The notes: generated from the sequence alone by a model not told the origin. A DNA stretch of 19,916 nt from Alphaproteobacteria bacterium (GCA_028869355.1 JAGWSK010000231.1:1-19916), one strand, 5' to 3'. Positions 1 through 7,626 are shown, counted from the stretch's first letter. Program-made: numbers and translations.

Positions 1-1
1 C

Positions 2-322
2 GAATCGAAGCGGTTCTACGGATCATTGCTCGACTGGAAGCTGGAAGAAGCGCCTCCCGAACACGGCATGGAATACACGATGATCAAGGTCGGCGAAGGG
101 ACAGGCGGCGGCATGATGAAACATCCCATGCCGGGCCAGCCATCGGTTTGGGTTCCCTATATTCAGGTTGGCGATCTTCGGGCCCGAACCGCAAAAGCAA
201 AATCGCTGGGCGGCCGCATCATCCGCGATGTGGAGCAGATTCCCGGAGACGGCGGAAGCTTCGCGATCATTCAGGACCCGACCGGCGCCGTGTTCGGCCT
301 CTACGAACCGAGGCCCAAATAG
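2..322 (+). CDS. VOC family (glyoxalase/bleomycin-resistance fold) protein, 5'-truncated
   Basis: The open frame runs from the window edge to a TAG stop, so the start lies upstream. A TTG at 26 is inside the frame but is not a convincing start, because the preceding codons (ESKRFYGSLL) already read as the family's FY-x-x-L-x-W stretch (FYGSLLDWKL). The C-terminal half fits a betaalphabetabetabeta VOC module: a strand (WVPYIQVGDL), a helix rich in Ala/Lys, then GGRIIRDVEQIPGDGG, and the common ending FAIIQDPTGAVFGLYEP, where the Glu is at the usual metal-ligand or structural position. VOC proteins include glyoxalases, dioxygenases and resistance proteins, and nothing visible selects among them. 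The neighbouring eutA-like gene converges on it, so the two are not cotranscribed. Confidence 0.85.
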   Translation, partial: ESKRFYGSLLDWKLEEAPPEHGMEYTMIKVGEGTGGGMMKHPMPGQPSVWVPYIQVGDLRARTAKAKSLGGRIIRDVEQIPGDGGSFAIIQDPTGAVFGLYEPRPK

Positions 323-351
323 GCGCCGCAGCGGAAAATTTCAGCACAACC

Positions 352-418
352 GTTACACCGTAACAATTCAGGGATTACAAGGGCTTATTCGAAAAGCAAC
401 CGTAACAGTAAAAGTTAC
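352..418. repeat. pair of GTTAC/GTAAC inverted repeats
   Basis: The first palindrome is GTTAC-ACC-GTAAC (352-364). The second has its arms in the opposite order, GTAAC at 402-406 and GTTAC at 414-418, separated by AGTAAAA. Short palindromes of this kind are often operators for TetR- or GntR-type repressors, but no such gene or downstream promoter is visible here. The arms are exact in the sequence. The regulatory role is only a guess. Confidence 0.4.
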
Positions 419-507
419 ATCGGCTTGCATTCAGCGGAACCGGATCCGGCCGGCGGGACCGCAGAAATCCTTTTCAACTCCTTTGGCTTGTGTCGGCGCG
501 GACACTT

Positions 508-522
508 GTTCATGTTATGTTC
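508..522. promoter_or_regulatory. candidate LexA (SOS) box, GTTC-N7-GTTC
   Basis: GTTC at 508-511 and GTTC at 519-522 are separated by exactly seven bases (ATGTTAT). This matches the direct-repeat operator established for LexA in Alphaproteobacteria. The flanks are A+T-rich, as is usual for such boxes. Against it, eight fixed bases are expected by chance about once in 65 kb per strand, and there is no obvious sense gene start on either side: the + direction runs antisense into eutA and the - direction antisense into the VOC gene. Confidence 0.35.
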
Positions 523-574
523 TATTCAACCGCAAGTCAATACCTCACTGGTCCGGATGCGGTCATAGTTGAGA

Positions 575-2095
575 CTACACCGTGGCGAGGGCGGGGGTGG
601 CGGTTTTGCCGAGTGCTGCGGTGGAAGGGAAGATCAGCGATTTGATCACCACCGGCACCGCGCCGGACGCATCGAGCATGGCGCCGATATCGATGTAGTC
701 GAACTCCTTGAGTTCGAGTCCGTCGATCGAAACCACCGGATAATCGAGCTTCATTTCCTCGCGGAGATGGATTCCGACCAGTCCGCCGACATCGCCATCG
801 CCGACCAGAATGATCGGATGGCCATGCGCGAGGACTTCCGACAGGCCGTCGACAATGCCGCGGCAGAACGCGTCGAGCCGCGCAAACGTCGCGGAACCGA
901 GCCATGGTACGAACACCGCGACCGGCCGCTCGCCGCCGGTGAGATCAAGCCGCTTCAGCACGTGGCACACCGCACCCGCGACCGCAGCGGAACCGATGTC
1001 GTCGCCGAATTCGATATCGGGTGCGATCACCGGCACGTTGCGCAAGGGCAGGATTTCCATTGGCCAGACATGAATGGTGCTGCCGCTGACTTGGGTGGTG
1101 TATTGCGAAGCGCCGATCACGGTGGCGCGGATTCCTTCGTTGGGATTTTCCAGTCGTGGACCCCATGCCTCGACGCGTTTGCGGATTTCTTCGGCAAGCT
1201 GCGAGCCGAGATCGCCGAAATTGCCCTTTTCCTTGCCATAGACGAATTCCGACACTCCGCCGGAAATGGTGATCTCGTCGATTTTTGCGCTCGCCTGGAT
1301 CGGATCGAGCCGCAGCAGCGGCGTGGTTCCGGTTTTGGGCGATTTGCCGGACGCGGCGTCTAACAGGCGCTCGCCCATTATCGCCGCGAGCGCCTTGCCT
1401 TGTTCCGGTGTGAATTTTGCGCCGACCGACAATTTCCAGCCGAGTTCGACGCCGAATTGCCGGCCGGCTTCTTCCAATCGGACGATCCGGCCACTGGAAT
1501 CGGTGACGACAAGCCGCGCGCCCACATCGATGGCGGTCACGTCCACCACTTTGCCGTCGCGGCAGACGGCGATTTTCGACGTGCCGCCGCCGACATCGAT
1601 GTTCATCACCGTCAGACGATCGCGGATCGAGCGCTGCACTGCGCCGGAGCCATAGGCGGCCATCACGGTCTCCAGGCTGTCGCCGGCGCTGACCGCGACA
1701 AGCTTGCCGGCCTCACTTGCGAACAGATCGGCTATCGCACGCGCGTTTTTGCGCCGCACCGCGACCCCGGTCAGGATCAGCGCGCCGGTGTCGATTTCAT
1801 CGGGTTGGACTTTGGCAAACCCGTACTGCTTTTTGATGAAGGCTGCGAGTTTTTCCGCATCGATCGTTTCTTCTTCCGTGTACGGCGTCAGGAGAATATC
1901 GGATTCGTAAAATGTCTCGCGCGTGGTCACCACATAGCGGCTGTCAAGCCGTTCCAGCACGATGCGCGAAAACACCAGATGCGAAGTGGATGAGCCGATA
2001 TCGACGCCCACCGACAGAATGACGATTTCGTCCTCGCCCTCAAGCGTGCGGCCTTTGCTCGAAAAGAAAATGCGCCCGCCCTCGGCTTCACTCAT
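575..2095 (-). CDS. eutA: EutA-like reactivating factor (ASKHA-fold ATPase)
   Basis: This 506-residue protein resembles EutA, the ATP-dependent chaperone that releases damaged cobalamin from ethanolamine ammonia-lyase. Visible motifs are the first phosphate loop VDIGSSTSHLVFSR near residues 31-44, the second loop NIDVGGGTSKIAV near 165-177, an internal SGGVSEFVYG, and the C-terminal segment ILVGDGDVGGLVGIHL typical of the family. It is somewhat longer than E. coli EutA (about 467 residues). The ATG is preceded by AGGAG ten bases upstream, inside the end of tctB, and the gap to tctB is only 5 bases, so the two are very likely cotranscribed. No eutB, eutC or microcompartment gene is present in the window. 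It may act on a different cobalamin enzyme or have a role tied to the TTT transporter. Family assignment is firm; substrate enzyme unknown. Confidence 0.88.
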   Translation of the reverse strand: MSEAEGGRIFFSSKGRTLEGEDEIVILSVGVDIGSSTSHLVFSRIVLERLDSRYVVTTRETFYESDILLTPYTEEETIDAEKLAAFIKKQYGFAKVQPDEIDTGALILTGVAVRRKNARAIADLFASEAGKLVAVSAGDSLETVMAAYGSGAVQRSIRDRLTVMNIDVGGGTSKIAVCRDGKVVDVTAIDVGARLVVTDSSGRIVRLEEAGRQFGVELGWKLSVGAKFTPEQGKALAAIMGERLLDAASGKSPKTGTTPLLRLDPIQASAKIDEITISGGVSEFVYGKEKGNFGDLGSQLAEEIRKRVEAWGPRLENPNEGIRATVIGASQYTTQVSGSTIHVWPMEILPLRNVPVIAPDIEFGDDIGSAAVAGAVCHVLKRLDLTGGERPVAVFVPWLGSATFARLDAFCRGIVDGLSEVLAHGHPIILVGDGDVGGLVGIHLREEMKLDYPVVSIDGLELKEFDYIDIGAMLDASGAVPVVIKSLIFPSTAALGKTATPALATV

Positions 2096-2100
2096 ACCTT

Positions 2101-2598
2101 TTAAGCTCCTCCGAACAGAATGCCCGGATAGAGCTCCAGGCTCAGGACAACATCAAACAGCAACCAGATCATCAGGGTCGCGGCCGCGGCAAAACCAATG
2201 CAGACGAGCAAGGGCCGCCGGCCCTGGATCAACAGCGACGAAAAGACATACAGAGGCACGGCATACAGGATTCCGATCAGGAGCATCGCGGCGGCGAAAC
2301 CGGCGATCCAGGCAACGGCGACAATCTGTTTCAGCACGGGATAACGCTTGACCGCGTCCTGCTTGTCCGCGTCGCCAGCCGGATTGAGCCAATGCATCAG
2401 AGTGGCGCCGATCTTTGTCCGCGTGCGCGAAACCAGATCGAACGACACCAGAATCATCATGACCCACGCGACGCCTGCGGGAACCGCACGAGCGTCAGGG
2501 CTGTATTGATATGCCGTTACGAGGTAGATCGCCGTGACCGCCAGCAGGCCCAATGCGGGCATGTAGTCGGTGACCGGCGTGCCAAGGACGCGCTTCAC
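2101..2598 (-). CDS. tctB: TctB-family small membrane subunit of a tripartite tricarboxylate transporter
   Basis: This 165-residue protein has about four hydrophobic segments (GLLAVTAIYLVTAY; AGVAWVMMILVSFDLV; IVAVAWIAGFAAAMLLIGIL; VCIGFAAAATLMIWLLFDVVL) and the short FGGA tail common in TctB proteins. TctB is the small, poorly conserved membrane partner of TctA in secondary TTT carriers. A GTG start at 2598 is chosen over longer reading frames because GTGA overlaps the tctA stop and GGAGAAAGAGG lies just upstream within tctA. The longer upstream frame lacks membrane character and lies over tctA. The four-base overlap implies translational coupling, matching the fixed stoichiometry of a TctA-TctB complex. 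eutA follows after 5 bases. Confidence 0.88.
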   Translation of the reverse strand: MKRVLGTPVTDYMPALGLLAVTAIYLVTAYQYSPDARAVPAGVAWVMMILVSFDLVSRTRTKIGATLMHWLNPAGDADKQDAVKRYPVLKQIVAVAWIAGFAAAMLLIGILYAVPLYVFSSLLIQGRRPLLVCIGFAAAATLMIWLLFDVVLSLELYPGILFGGA

Positions 2599-4118
2599 GC
2601 TGCCTCTTTCTCCACCAGAATTTTGCGATTTGCCGCCTGGTTCAGCATTGCGCGCACAACCGGAATGACGAGCAGCGCAATAGTGGCGGCGAGTAGCGCG
2701 GCAGAGATCGGGCGATTGAGATAGATGCTCCACTTCCCGTCGCCCATCAGCATCGACTGATGGAAATTGCGCTCGGCCGAGGCGCCCAACACCAGAGCGA
2801 TAACGATGGTCAGGCGCGGATAATCGAATCGGACCATCAGATAGCCGATGACGCCGAAGACAGCCGTCACGATGACATTTTCAATTGTCATATCGATCGC
2901 ATAAGACCCGGCAAAGGCGACGCACAGCACCATTGGTGCCAGGATTTGCGCATCCAGCAGGGTAACGTAGGACAGTGGCTTCACCAGCATAAGCCCGGTG
3001 AATGATGCCAGCACGCAGGATGCGGTCAGTGCCCAGATCAATCCATAAATTTCGACCTGATGATCGACCAGCAATAGCGGACCCGGCTGCATGCCATGGA
3101 CGATCAGGATGCCCATGAAAACCGCCATCTCGACGCCGCCGGGAATGCCGAAGGCGAGGGTGGGAATCAGCGAGCTGCAGTCCTTGGCGTTGATCGCCGC
3201 TTCCGGGGCGATGACGCCCTTGATATTGCCCTTGCCGAAGCTGTCGCGGTCCTGCTCTTTGGCCGCCTGCACCGTCATGCTGTAGGAGAGGAACGAGGCG
3301 ACGACACCGCCGACGCCGGGAACTGCACCCACCACGGTGCCGATCAGCGAACCGCGCAGCACGGTCGGCCAGTGGCGGAAAGTCTGCATCAGCCCACTCG
3401 TCATTTTGGTGATCTTCACCGATGCGGCATTGTTCGCGACCGAGCCGCCCTTGACGTAGAGGTTGATCATTTCGGCGACGGCGAACAGACCGATCAGCGC
3501 CGGCACAAGATGCACGCCATCCCAGAGATATTCGATCCCGTAGGTGAAGCGCTCGCCGCCGCTGACATCGTTATAGCCGATGAACGCCACCATCAGCCCG
3601 AAGCCGCCGGTGATCAGGCCACGGAGCAATTTGCCGCGCGATGTGGTCGAGACGATGACCAGGCCGAGCAAGGCCAGAAGGAAGAATTCCGGCGGTCCGA
3701 ACAGCAGCACGATGTTTTTGGCGACGGGCAGGATAGCAAGCACCGAAACCGTGCCGATGATGCCGCCGATGGAGTTCGCGCTCGCCGCCGCGCCGATCGC
3801 GAGGCCGGCCTTGCCCTGTTGCGCCAGCGGATAACCGTCGATGGCCGTTGCGGCATTGGGTGCCGAGCCCGGGGTGTTCAAAAGGATCGCGGTGATCGAA
3901 CCGCCCATCGGCACTCCGCCCATGACGCCGCCGGAAAGCGCCAGCGCGGTGAACGGTTCGAGGCCATAGGTCAACGGCATCAACAGCGCGAGAGCTGCCG
4001 CGCCGCCGAGCCCCGGAATCGCGCCAAAAAACAGCCCGATGAACATTCCGAGGGCGAGAAAGGCCAGTTCGCGAAACTGGAGCAGCCCTTCGATGCCGTG
4101 CAGCCACATGTCGAGCAT
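2595..4118 (-). CDS. tctA: TctA-family large membrane subunit of a tripartite tricarboxylate transporter
   Basis: This 507-residue polytopic inner-membrane protein is the large permease subunit of a TTT carrier. It shows the family's duplicated signature: GAIPGLGGAAALALLMPL near the N-terminus and GAVPGVGGVVASFLSYSM in the second half. Also present are LLNTPGSAPNAATAIDGYPLA and TLAFGIPGGVEMAVFMG, with roughly a dozen hydrophobic segments. The ATG at 4118 (MLDMWLHGIEG) is chosen because AGGA lies nine bases upstream. The frame stays open to about 4232, but that extension translates the mosaic repeat (LPLEGGSNRAEAL...) and is very probably not coding. The stop overlaps the tctB start by GTGA. 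Two Bug-type binding proteins are encoded just upstream. The family moves citrate-type and other carboxylates; the substrate here is unknown. Confidence 0.95.
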   Translation of the reverse strand: MLDMWLHGIEGLLQFRELAFLALGMFIGLFFGAIPGLGGAAALALLMPLTYGLEPFTALALSGGVMGGVPMGGSITAILLNTPGSAPNAATAIDGYPLAQQGKAGLAIGAAASANSIGGIIGTVSVLAILPVAKNIVLLFGPPEFFLLALLGLVIVSTTSRGKLLRGLITGGFGLMVAFIGYNDVSGGERFTYGIEYLWDGVHLVPALIGLFAVAEMINLYVKGGSVANNAASVKITKMTSGLMQTFRHWPTVLRGSLIGTVVGAVPGVGGVVASFLSYSMTVQAAKEQDRDSFGKGNIKGVIAPEAAINAKDCSSLIPTLAFGIPGGVEMAVFMGILIVHGMQPGPLLLVDHQVEIYGLIWALTASCVLASFTGLMLVKPLSYVTLLDAQILAPMVLCVAFAGSYAIDMTIENVIVTAVFGVIGYLMVRFDYPRLTIVIALVLGASAERNFHQSMLMGDGKWSIYLNRPISAALLAATIALLVIPVVRAMLNQAANRKILVEKEAA

Positions 4119-4262
4119 GAGTTCGCGTCCTGTCGCTCGCTTCGCTCGCGCTCCCCTCCCCGAACCCGCCTTCGCGCTCAGCGCTTCGGCGCGGTTCGAC
4201 CCTCCCTCAAGGGGAAGGTAGGAACCCGTCAAAAGCAGCGATAGTGATCTGGCTACGACCGG
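4119..4262. repeat. GC-rich mosaic palindromic repeat between the bug and tctA genes
   Basis: This 144-base gap within the operon contains imperfect inverted repeats, including GAACCCGCC near 4161 facing GGCGCGGTTC near 4190, and pyrimidine/purine blocks (CTCCCCTCCCC; CCCTCCCTCAAGGGGAAGG). Its spurious minus-strand translation (YLPLEGGSNRAEAL) resembles a sequence often seen when intergenic repeats of Bradyrhizobium relatives are translated; that resemblance is from memory, not a search. It may alter mRNA stability between the binding-protein genes and tctA, allowing more of the former than the latter (inference). Confidence 0.6.
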
Positions 4263-5246
4263 TCAACCGGTGGCCAGATATTTGCGCCACTTGTCGAAGA
4301 ACGCCCGCTGCTGCGCGATCAATTGCGCGGTCTGAGCCGGCGTGTGCGGGGTCATGCGGATGTCGTTGTCCTTCGCCCATTTCGTCACGGCCGGGTCGGC
4401 GAGCGATTTCGCCAGCGCCGAAGCGAGGAGATTCTGGACCGGCGCCGGCAATCCCGGCGGCGCCCCAATCAGCCGCTCGACGCTGATCTGGTCAAGCTCC
4501 GGCTTACCGAGCGCGGTCGCATCGGGCACGCCCGGGATGCTGGAATGCGCCTCAAAGCTGGCCAGGATGCGGACTTCTCCGCCGCGCACGAATCGCATGG
4601 TGGTCGGGATGGCTGCGATCACCGCATCGGAATCGCCGCGAATGGCAGCAACGACGTAATCGACCGATCCCTTGTAGCCGCTGATGAGCTGGGTGCGGAT
4701 GCCGAGCAGTTGCGTGCCGATCATCGTCGCGGCATAGGCGGTTCCTTCCGGACCGGTGACCGACAGCTTCACCGGCCGCTTCGCCGAAAGCGCCTTCAGA
4801 TCGGCGAAGCTCTTGAGTGGTGACTTGGCGCCGACGCTGATGACATAGCGCTCGCCTTCACCCATGGTCCCGATCCAGGAAAATTTGGTCAGGTCGTAGG
4901 CGCCGGAGCCCTGCTGTTGCTGCAGGATAAACATGCCGGGGATATTGATGATCCCGATGGTGTAGCCGTCCGGCCGCGAGCGATAGAGCTGCGCCACTCC
5001 GCGGTTTCCGCCGCCCGCTGCGATGTTCACCGGCACGATGCTGACTTTGTTGGGCAAGTATTTTTCCATCACCGGCCCGACCAGACGGACATAGACATCG
5101 AAGCCGCCGCCCGGCGCATAGGGAATGATGAAATTGATCGGCTTTGCCGGAAACGCTGCCGCGCCGTAACCGGCACGCGGCACGATCAGCGATGGCGTGG
5201 CGATTCCGGCCGCAACGAGAAGTTCGCGCCGTGTCAGTCGGGCCAT
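4263..5246 (-). CDS. Bug/TctC-family tripartite transporter substrate-binding protein, copy 1
   Basis: This 327-residue periplasmic protein has a twin-arginine-like leader (LTRRELLVAAG, residues 4-14) with cleavage probably near residue 30. The mature start FPAKPINFIIPYAPGGGFD contains the Bug hallmark IIPYxxGGGxD, which forms the carboxylate-binding loop. Also typical are SIVPVNIAAGGGN, RPDGYTIGI, an SVTGPEGTA segment and GVPDATALGKPEL. Bug proteins capture organic anions for TctAB carriers. AAGGAG lies seven bases before the ATG. The gene is the nearer of two tandem paralogues to tctA, from which it is separated by a 144-base repeat-bearing gap. Ligand identity cannot be read from the sequence. 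Confidence 0.93.
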   Translation of the reverse strand: MARLTRRELLVAAGIATPSLIVPRAGYGAAAFPAKPINFIIPYAPGGGFDVYVRLVGPVMEKYLPNKVSIVPVNIAAGGGNRGVAQLYRSRPDGYTIGIINIPGMFILQQQQGSGAYDLTKFSWIGTMGEGERYVISVGAKSPLKSFADLKALSAKRPVKLSVTGPEGTAYAATMIGTQLLGIRTQLISGYKGSVDYVVAAIRGDSDAVIAAIPTTMRFVRGGEVRILASFEAHSSIPGVPDATALGKPELDQISVERLIGAPPGLPAPVQNLLASALAKSLADPAVTKWAKDNDIRMTPHTPAQTAQLIAQQRAFFDKWRKYLATG

Positions 5247-5268
5247 GTGGCACTCCTTGCCGGTTTTA

Positions 5269-6249
5269 TCAGACGTGCAGCAGCCAGGGTTTCCATCGCT
5301 CGAAAAACGACTCTTGCTGCGCCACCAGAGCGGCGGTTTGCTGCGGAGTTCGGGATGTCATTATGACATCGTTCTCAGCTGCCCAGGTAACGACTTTGCG
5401 ATCCGCGAGCGCCTTCGCCAGCGCCGACGAAAGAATGACGCAGAGCCCCGCCGGCGTGCCCGGCGGCGCTCCGACCGGGCGTTCCACCGTGAGCTGATCG
5501 AGTTCGGGCTTGCCCAGTGCCGTTGCATCGGGAATGCCGGGAATCGCGCTGTGTGCCGCAAATGACGCGAGAATCCGGATCTGCCCGGCGCGGGCAAATT
5601 TCATCATCGTCGACGTCGCGGAGATCGCGGCATCCGCATCGCCGCGGATGGCCGCCACGATGTAATCGCTCGATCCGCGATAGCCGGTGATCAATTGCCG
5701 CCGCAAGCCGAGAACTTCCGTGCTGATGATCGCCGCTGCGGTCGCCGTGCCTTCAAGGCCGGTGACAGCAAATTTGATCGGGCGCTTTGCGGATAACGCT
5801 CGAACATCGGCAAAGTTCTTGAGCGGTGAGTTGGCGCCGACGGCAAGCAAATAGCGCTCACCTTCGCCCATGGTCCCGATCCAGGCGAATTTCGCGAGAT
5901 CATAGGCATTGCTGCCTTGCAGCGCCTGTTCGATGAACATTCCGGGTACGTCGAAAATGCCGATGGTGTAGCCATCCGGTTTCGAGCGGTAGAGCTGGCT
6001 GATGGCGCGCGACCCGCTTCCCGCGGTGATGTTCACCGGAACAATGCTGGCGCGGGCGGGCAGGTTCTGCTCCATCACCGGTGCGATGTAGCGCACATAG
6101 GCGTCGAATCCGCCGCCCGCCGCATAGGGGATGATGAACTGGATATTCCGCGCCGGAAATTTTTCTGCTGCGCGCGCTTGATGGGAATCAAAAATAACCG
6201 CGGCGCCGAGCGCTGCAAACAAACCCCTGCGACTCCAATGATGCACCAC
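5269..6249 (-). CDS. Bug/TctC-family tripartite transporter substrate-binding protein, copy 2
   Basis: This is a paralogue of the adjacent downstream gene, more than half identical by eye, with the same blocks: FIIPYAAGGGFDAYVR, SIVPVNITAGSGS, KPDGYTIGIFDVPGMFI and WIGTMGEGERY. The leader (HHWSRRGLFAALGAAVIF) has an SRRxLF twin-arginine motif. A GTG at 6249 is preferred, giving about 326 residues like copy 1, with GAGGGGAG about 11 bases upstream. A GTG at 6354 keeps the frame open, but the extra 35 codons lie wholly in a palindromic repeat and would push the signal peptide inward. The gap to copy 1 is 22 bases, so the two are cotranscribed. The tandem pair suggests either two related ligands or increased binding capacity. 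The exact start is uncertain. Confidence 0.9.
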   Translation of the reverse strand: MVHHWSRRGLFAALGAAVIFDSHQARAAEKFPARNIQFIIPYAAGGGFDAYVRYIAPVMEQNLPARASIVPVNITAGSGSRAISQLYRSKPDGYTIGIFDVPGMFIEQALQGSNAYDLAKFAWIGTMGEGERYLLAVGANSPLKNFADVRALSAKRPIKFAVTGLEGTATAAAIISTEVLGLRRQLITGYRGSSDYIVAAIRGDADAAISATSTMMKFARAGQIRILASFAAHSAIPGIPDATALGKPELDQLTVERPVGAPPGTPAGLCVILSSALAKALADRKVVTWAAENDVIMTSRTPQQTAALVAQQESFFERWKPWLLHV

Positions 6250-6375
6250 GGCTGGGTCAACTCCCCTCACCCAGCCGCGCCAGTACGCACTTGCTGACGC
6301 AAGTGCGGGCGCGGCGTCCGTTCGGTCTAAAATCGCCTCCGGCGATTTCTTCACGCCTCAACCCTCAGGGGGAGA
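6250..6375. repeat. composite element of three perfect hairpins
   Basis: Three hairpins follow one another: GGCTGGGT (6250-6257) with ACCCAGCC (6269-6276); CGCACTTGC (6286-6294) with GCAAGTGCG (6299-6307) around a TGAC loop; and AAATCGCC (6330-6337) with GGCGATTT (6341-6348) around TCC. The block is bounded by CTCACCC-type and CCCTCAGGGGGAGAGG sequences. It fills the gap between the monooxygenase stop and the second bug gene and contains that gene's probable ribosome-binding site, so RNA folding could affect its translation. The third hairpin is related to the one at 9135-9155. Confidence 0.7.
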
Positions 6376-6384
6376 GGCAAAGCG

Positions 6385-7626
6385 TTACTTTACATCCTGG
6401 CGTCCGAATCCTGCCACGCGTTTGTAATTGTCGGACAACGCCTTCAATTCGCTCTGGCTGATATAGCGGTCGAGATTGTCGAACGGCGCATCTCCGGTCA
6501 GCTCTTCGACCTTGACGTTGATGAAATCCGGCGGCGTGGTCCGGTTGGTGAGCACGATCTTCGTGGTTGGCCCGAGCCGGGCGTCTTCATAGGCGCGCAA
6601 TGCCGCTTCAGGATTTTCGGCGCGGGCGAGGACATCCGCCAGCACGCGCGCATCGATCAGAGCCTGCGCGCAGCCATTGGAGCCGCGCGGATACATCGCA
6701 TGTGCAGCATCGCCGACCAGCGTCACGCGGCCGAAGGTCCAACGCCTGACCGGATCGCGGTCCACCATCGGATATTCGAGGATGACGTCCGAATTACTGA
6801 GGAACTGCGGCACGTCCAGCCAATCGAAATGCCAGTTCTCGTAAGTGGGCAGGAAATCTTCGAGCTTGCCCGGCTTGTTCCAGTCATTTTTCGGCCGTCC
6901 GGCCATCGGCGCTTCGGAGGTCCAGTTGATGAGTTGGTTCCCGTCGCCATCGACATCATCGATGATCGGATAGATGACCAGTTTGCCGGTTTTGATCGAG
7001 CCGATGCGGATATAGGTATGACCGCCGAGAATGGGCCTGTGCCGCGCGACGCCGCGCCAGGTGTTGATGCCTTCAAAGCCGAGTTCTTCGCCGGGATAGA
7101 ACTGGCGGCGCACAGCCGAATTGATGCCGTCGCAGGCGAGCACGAGTTTTGCCCGCACGTCCGGTAGTCTTGCGCCGCTGCTGGTCTCTTCGAAGCACAA
7201 CGTGACGCCGTCGGCATCCTGGGAAAGTCCGGCGCAACGGCGGTTGGTGAGGATATTTGCCTCGCCAAGTTGCGCCTTTGCCGCGTCATAAAGGATTGAA
7301 TGCAGACGGCCGCGGTGAATCCCGGCTTCGGGATGACTGTAACCGGCTTCGCGGCCCCGTGGTTCTTCGTAAAGCAGTTGGCCGAACCGGTTGAAGAAGG
7401 CGCTGACCTCGTTTGTCACGCCGGCGGCAGCGACCTTGTCTCCGACGCCAAGCGTGGTGAGTTCGCGCATGGCATGCGGGAGGATGGTGATGCCGACGCC
7501 AAGTTCCTTCAGTTCGGGCGCCGCTTCATAGATGCGGGAATTCAGTCCGCGCTTATGCAATCCGAGCGCCAGTGCAAGACCGGCGATGCCGGCGCCTATG
7601 ATCGCGATATCGGTGCGGTTGGTCAT
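6385..7626 (-). CDS. FAD-dependent aromatic monooxygenase (PhzS / salicylate-hydroxylase-like)
   Basis: This 413-residue class A flavoprotein hydroxylase has the N-terminal dinucleotide fold IIGAGIAGLALALGLHKRG (residues 9-27) ending in Glu34 for the FAD ribose. It also has the DG motif CDGINSAVRR (165-174) and the GD motif GRVTLVGDAAHAMYPRGSNG (299-318). Such enzymes use NAD(P)H and O2 to hydroxylate, sometimes decarboxylatively, an aromatic ring in the cytoplasm. The PRGSNG variant and the PIIDDVDGDGNQLINW segment recall the PhzS-like subgroup, a recollection rather than a search. The ATG overlaps the marR stop as ATGA, so the regulator and enzyme are coupled. The substrate is probably an aromatic or heteroaromatic acid, given the UbiD and TTT neighbours. 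Confidence 0.92.
   Translation of the reverse strand: MTNRTDIAIIGAGIAGLALALGLHKRGLNSRIYEAAPELKELGVGITILPHAMRELTTLGVGDKVAAAGVTNEVSAFFNRFGQLLYEEPRGREAGYSHPEAGIHRGRLHSILYDAAKAQLGEANILTNRRCAGLSQDADGVTLCFEETSSGARLPDVRAKLVLACDGINSAVRRQFYPGEELGFEGINTWRGVARHRPILGGHTYIRIGSIKTGKLVIYPIIDDVDGDGNQLINWTSEAPMAGRPKNDWNKPGKLEDFLPTYENWHFDWLDVPQFLSNSDVILEYPMVDRDPVRRWTFGRVTLVGDAAHAMYPRGSNGCAQALIDARVLADVLARAENPEAALRAYEDARLGPTTKIVLTNRTTPPDFINVKVEELTGDAPFDNLDRYISQSELKALSDNYKRVAGFGRQDVK

Larger units (their letters stand above)
323..574. other. convergent intergenic gap with operator-like sequences
   Basis: This 252-base gap separates the stops of two convergent genes. It is visibly richer in A+T than its flanks and has no convincing ORF or ribosome-binding site. 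No strong terminator hairpin followed by T residues was seen. It holds two GTTAC/GTAAC inverted repeats (352-364 and 402-418) and a GTTC-N7-GTTC match (508-522). Operator-like sequences between two 3' ends are unexpected and could mark a deleted gene or an unannotated RNA (inference). Confidence 0.6.

Noticed and set aside
569..1363. 264-codon open frame on the + strand opposite eutA
   Set aside because: It is antisense to a well-supported gene, has low-complexity Asp/His/Arg-rich composition typical of GC-rich shadow frames, and no good ribosome-binding site.
2599..2733. longer N-terminus for TctB
   Set aside because: The added codons overlap tctA, lack membrane character, and contain many Cys/Arg residues; the GTGA overlap with a ribosome-binding site supports the shorter start.
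3096..4244. 382-codon open frame on the + strand opposite tctA
   Set aside because: Composition (many His, Arg, Asp, Gln) mirrors the hydrophobic codons of the membrane protein on the other strand; no family features.
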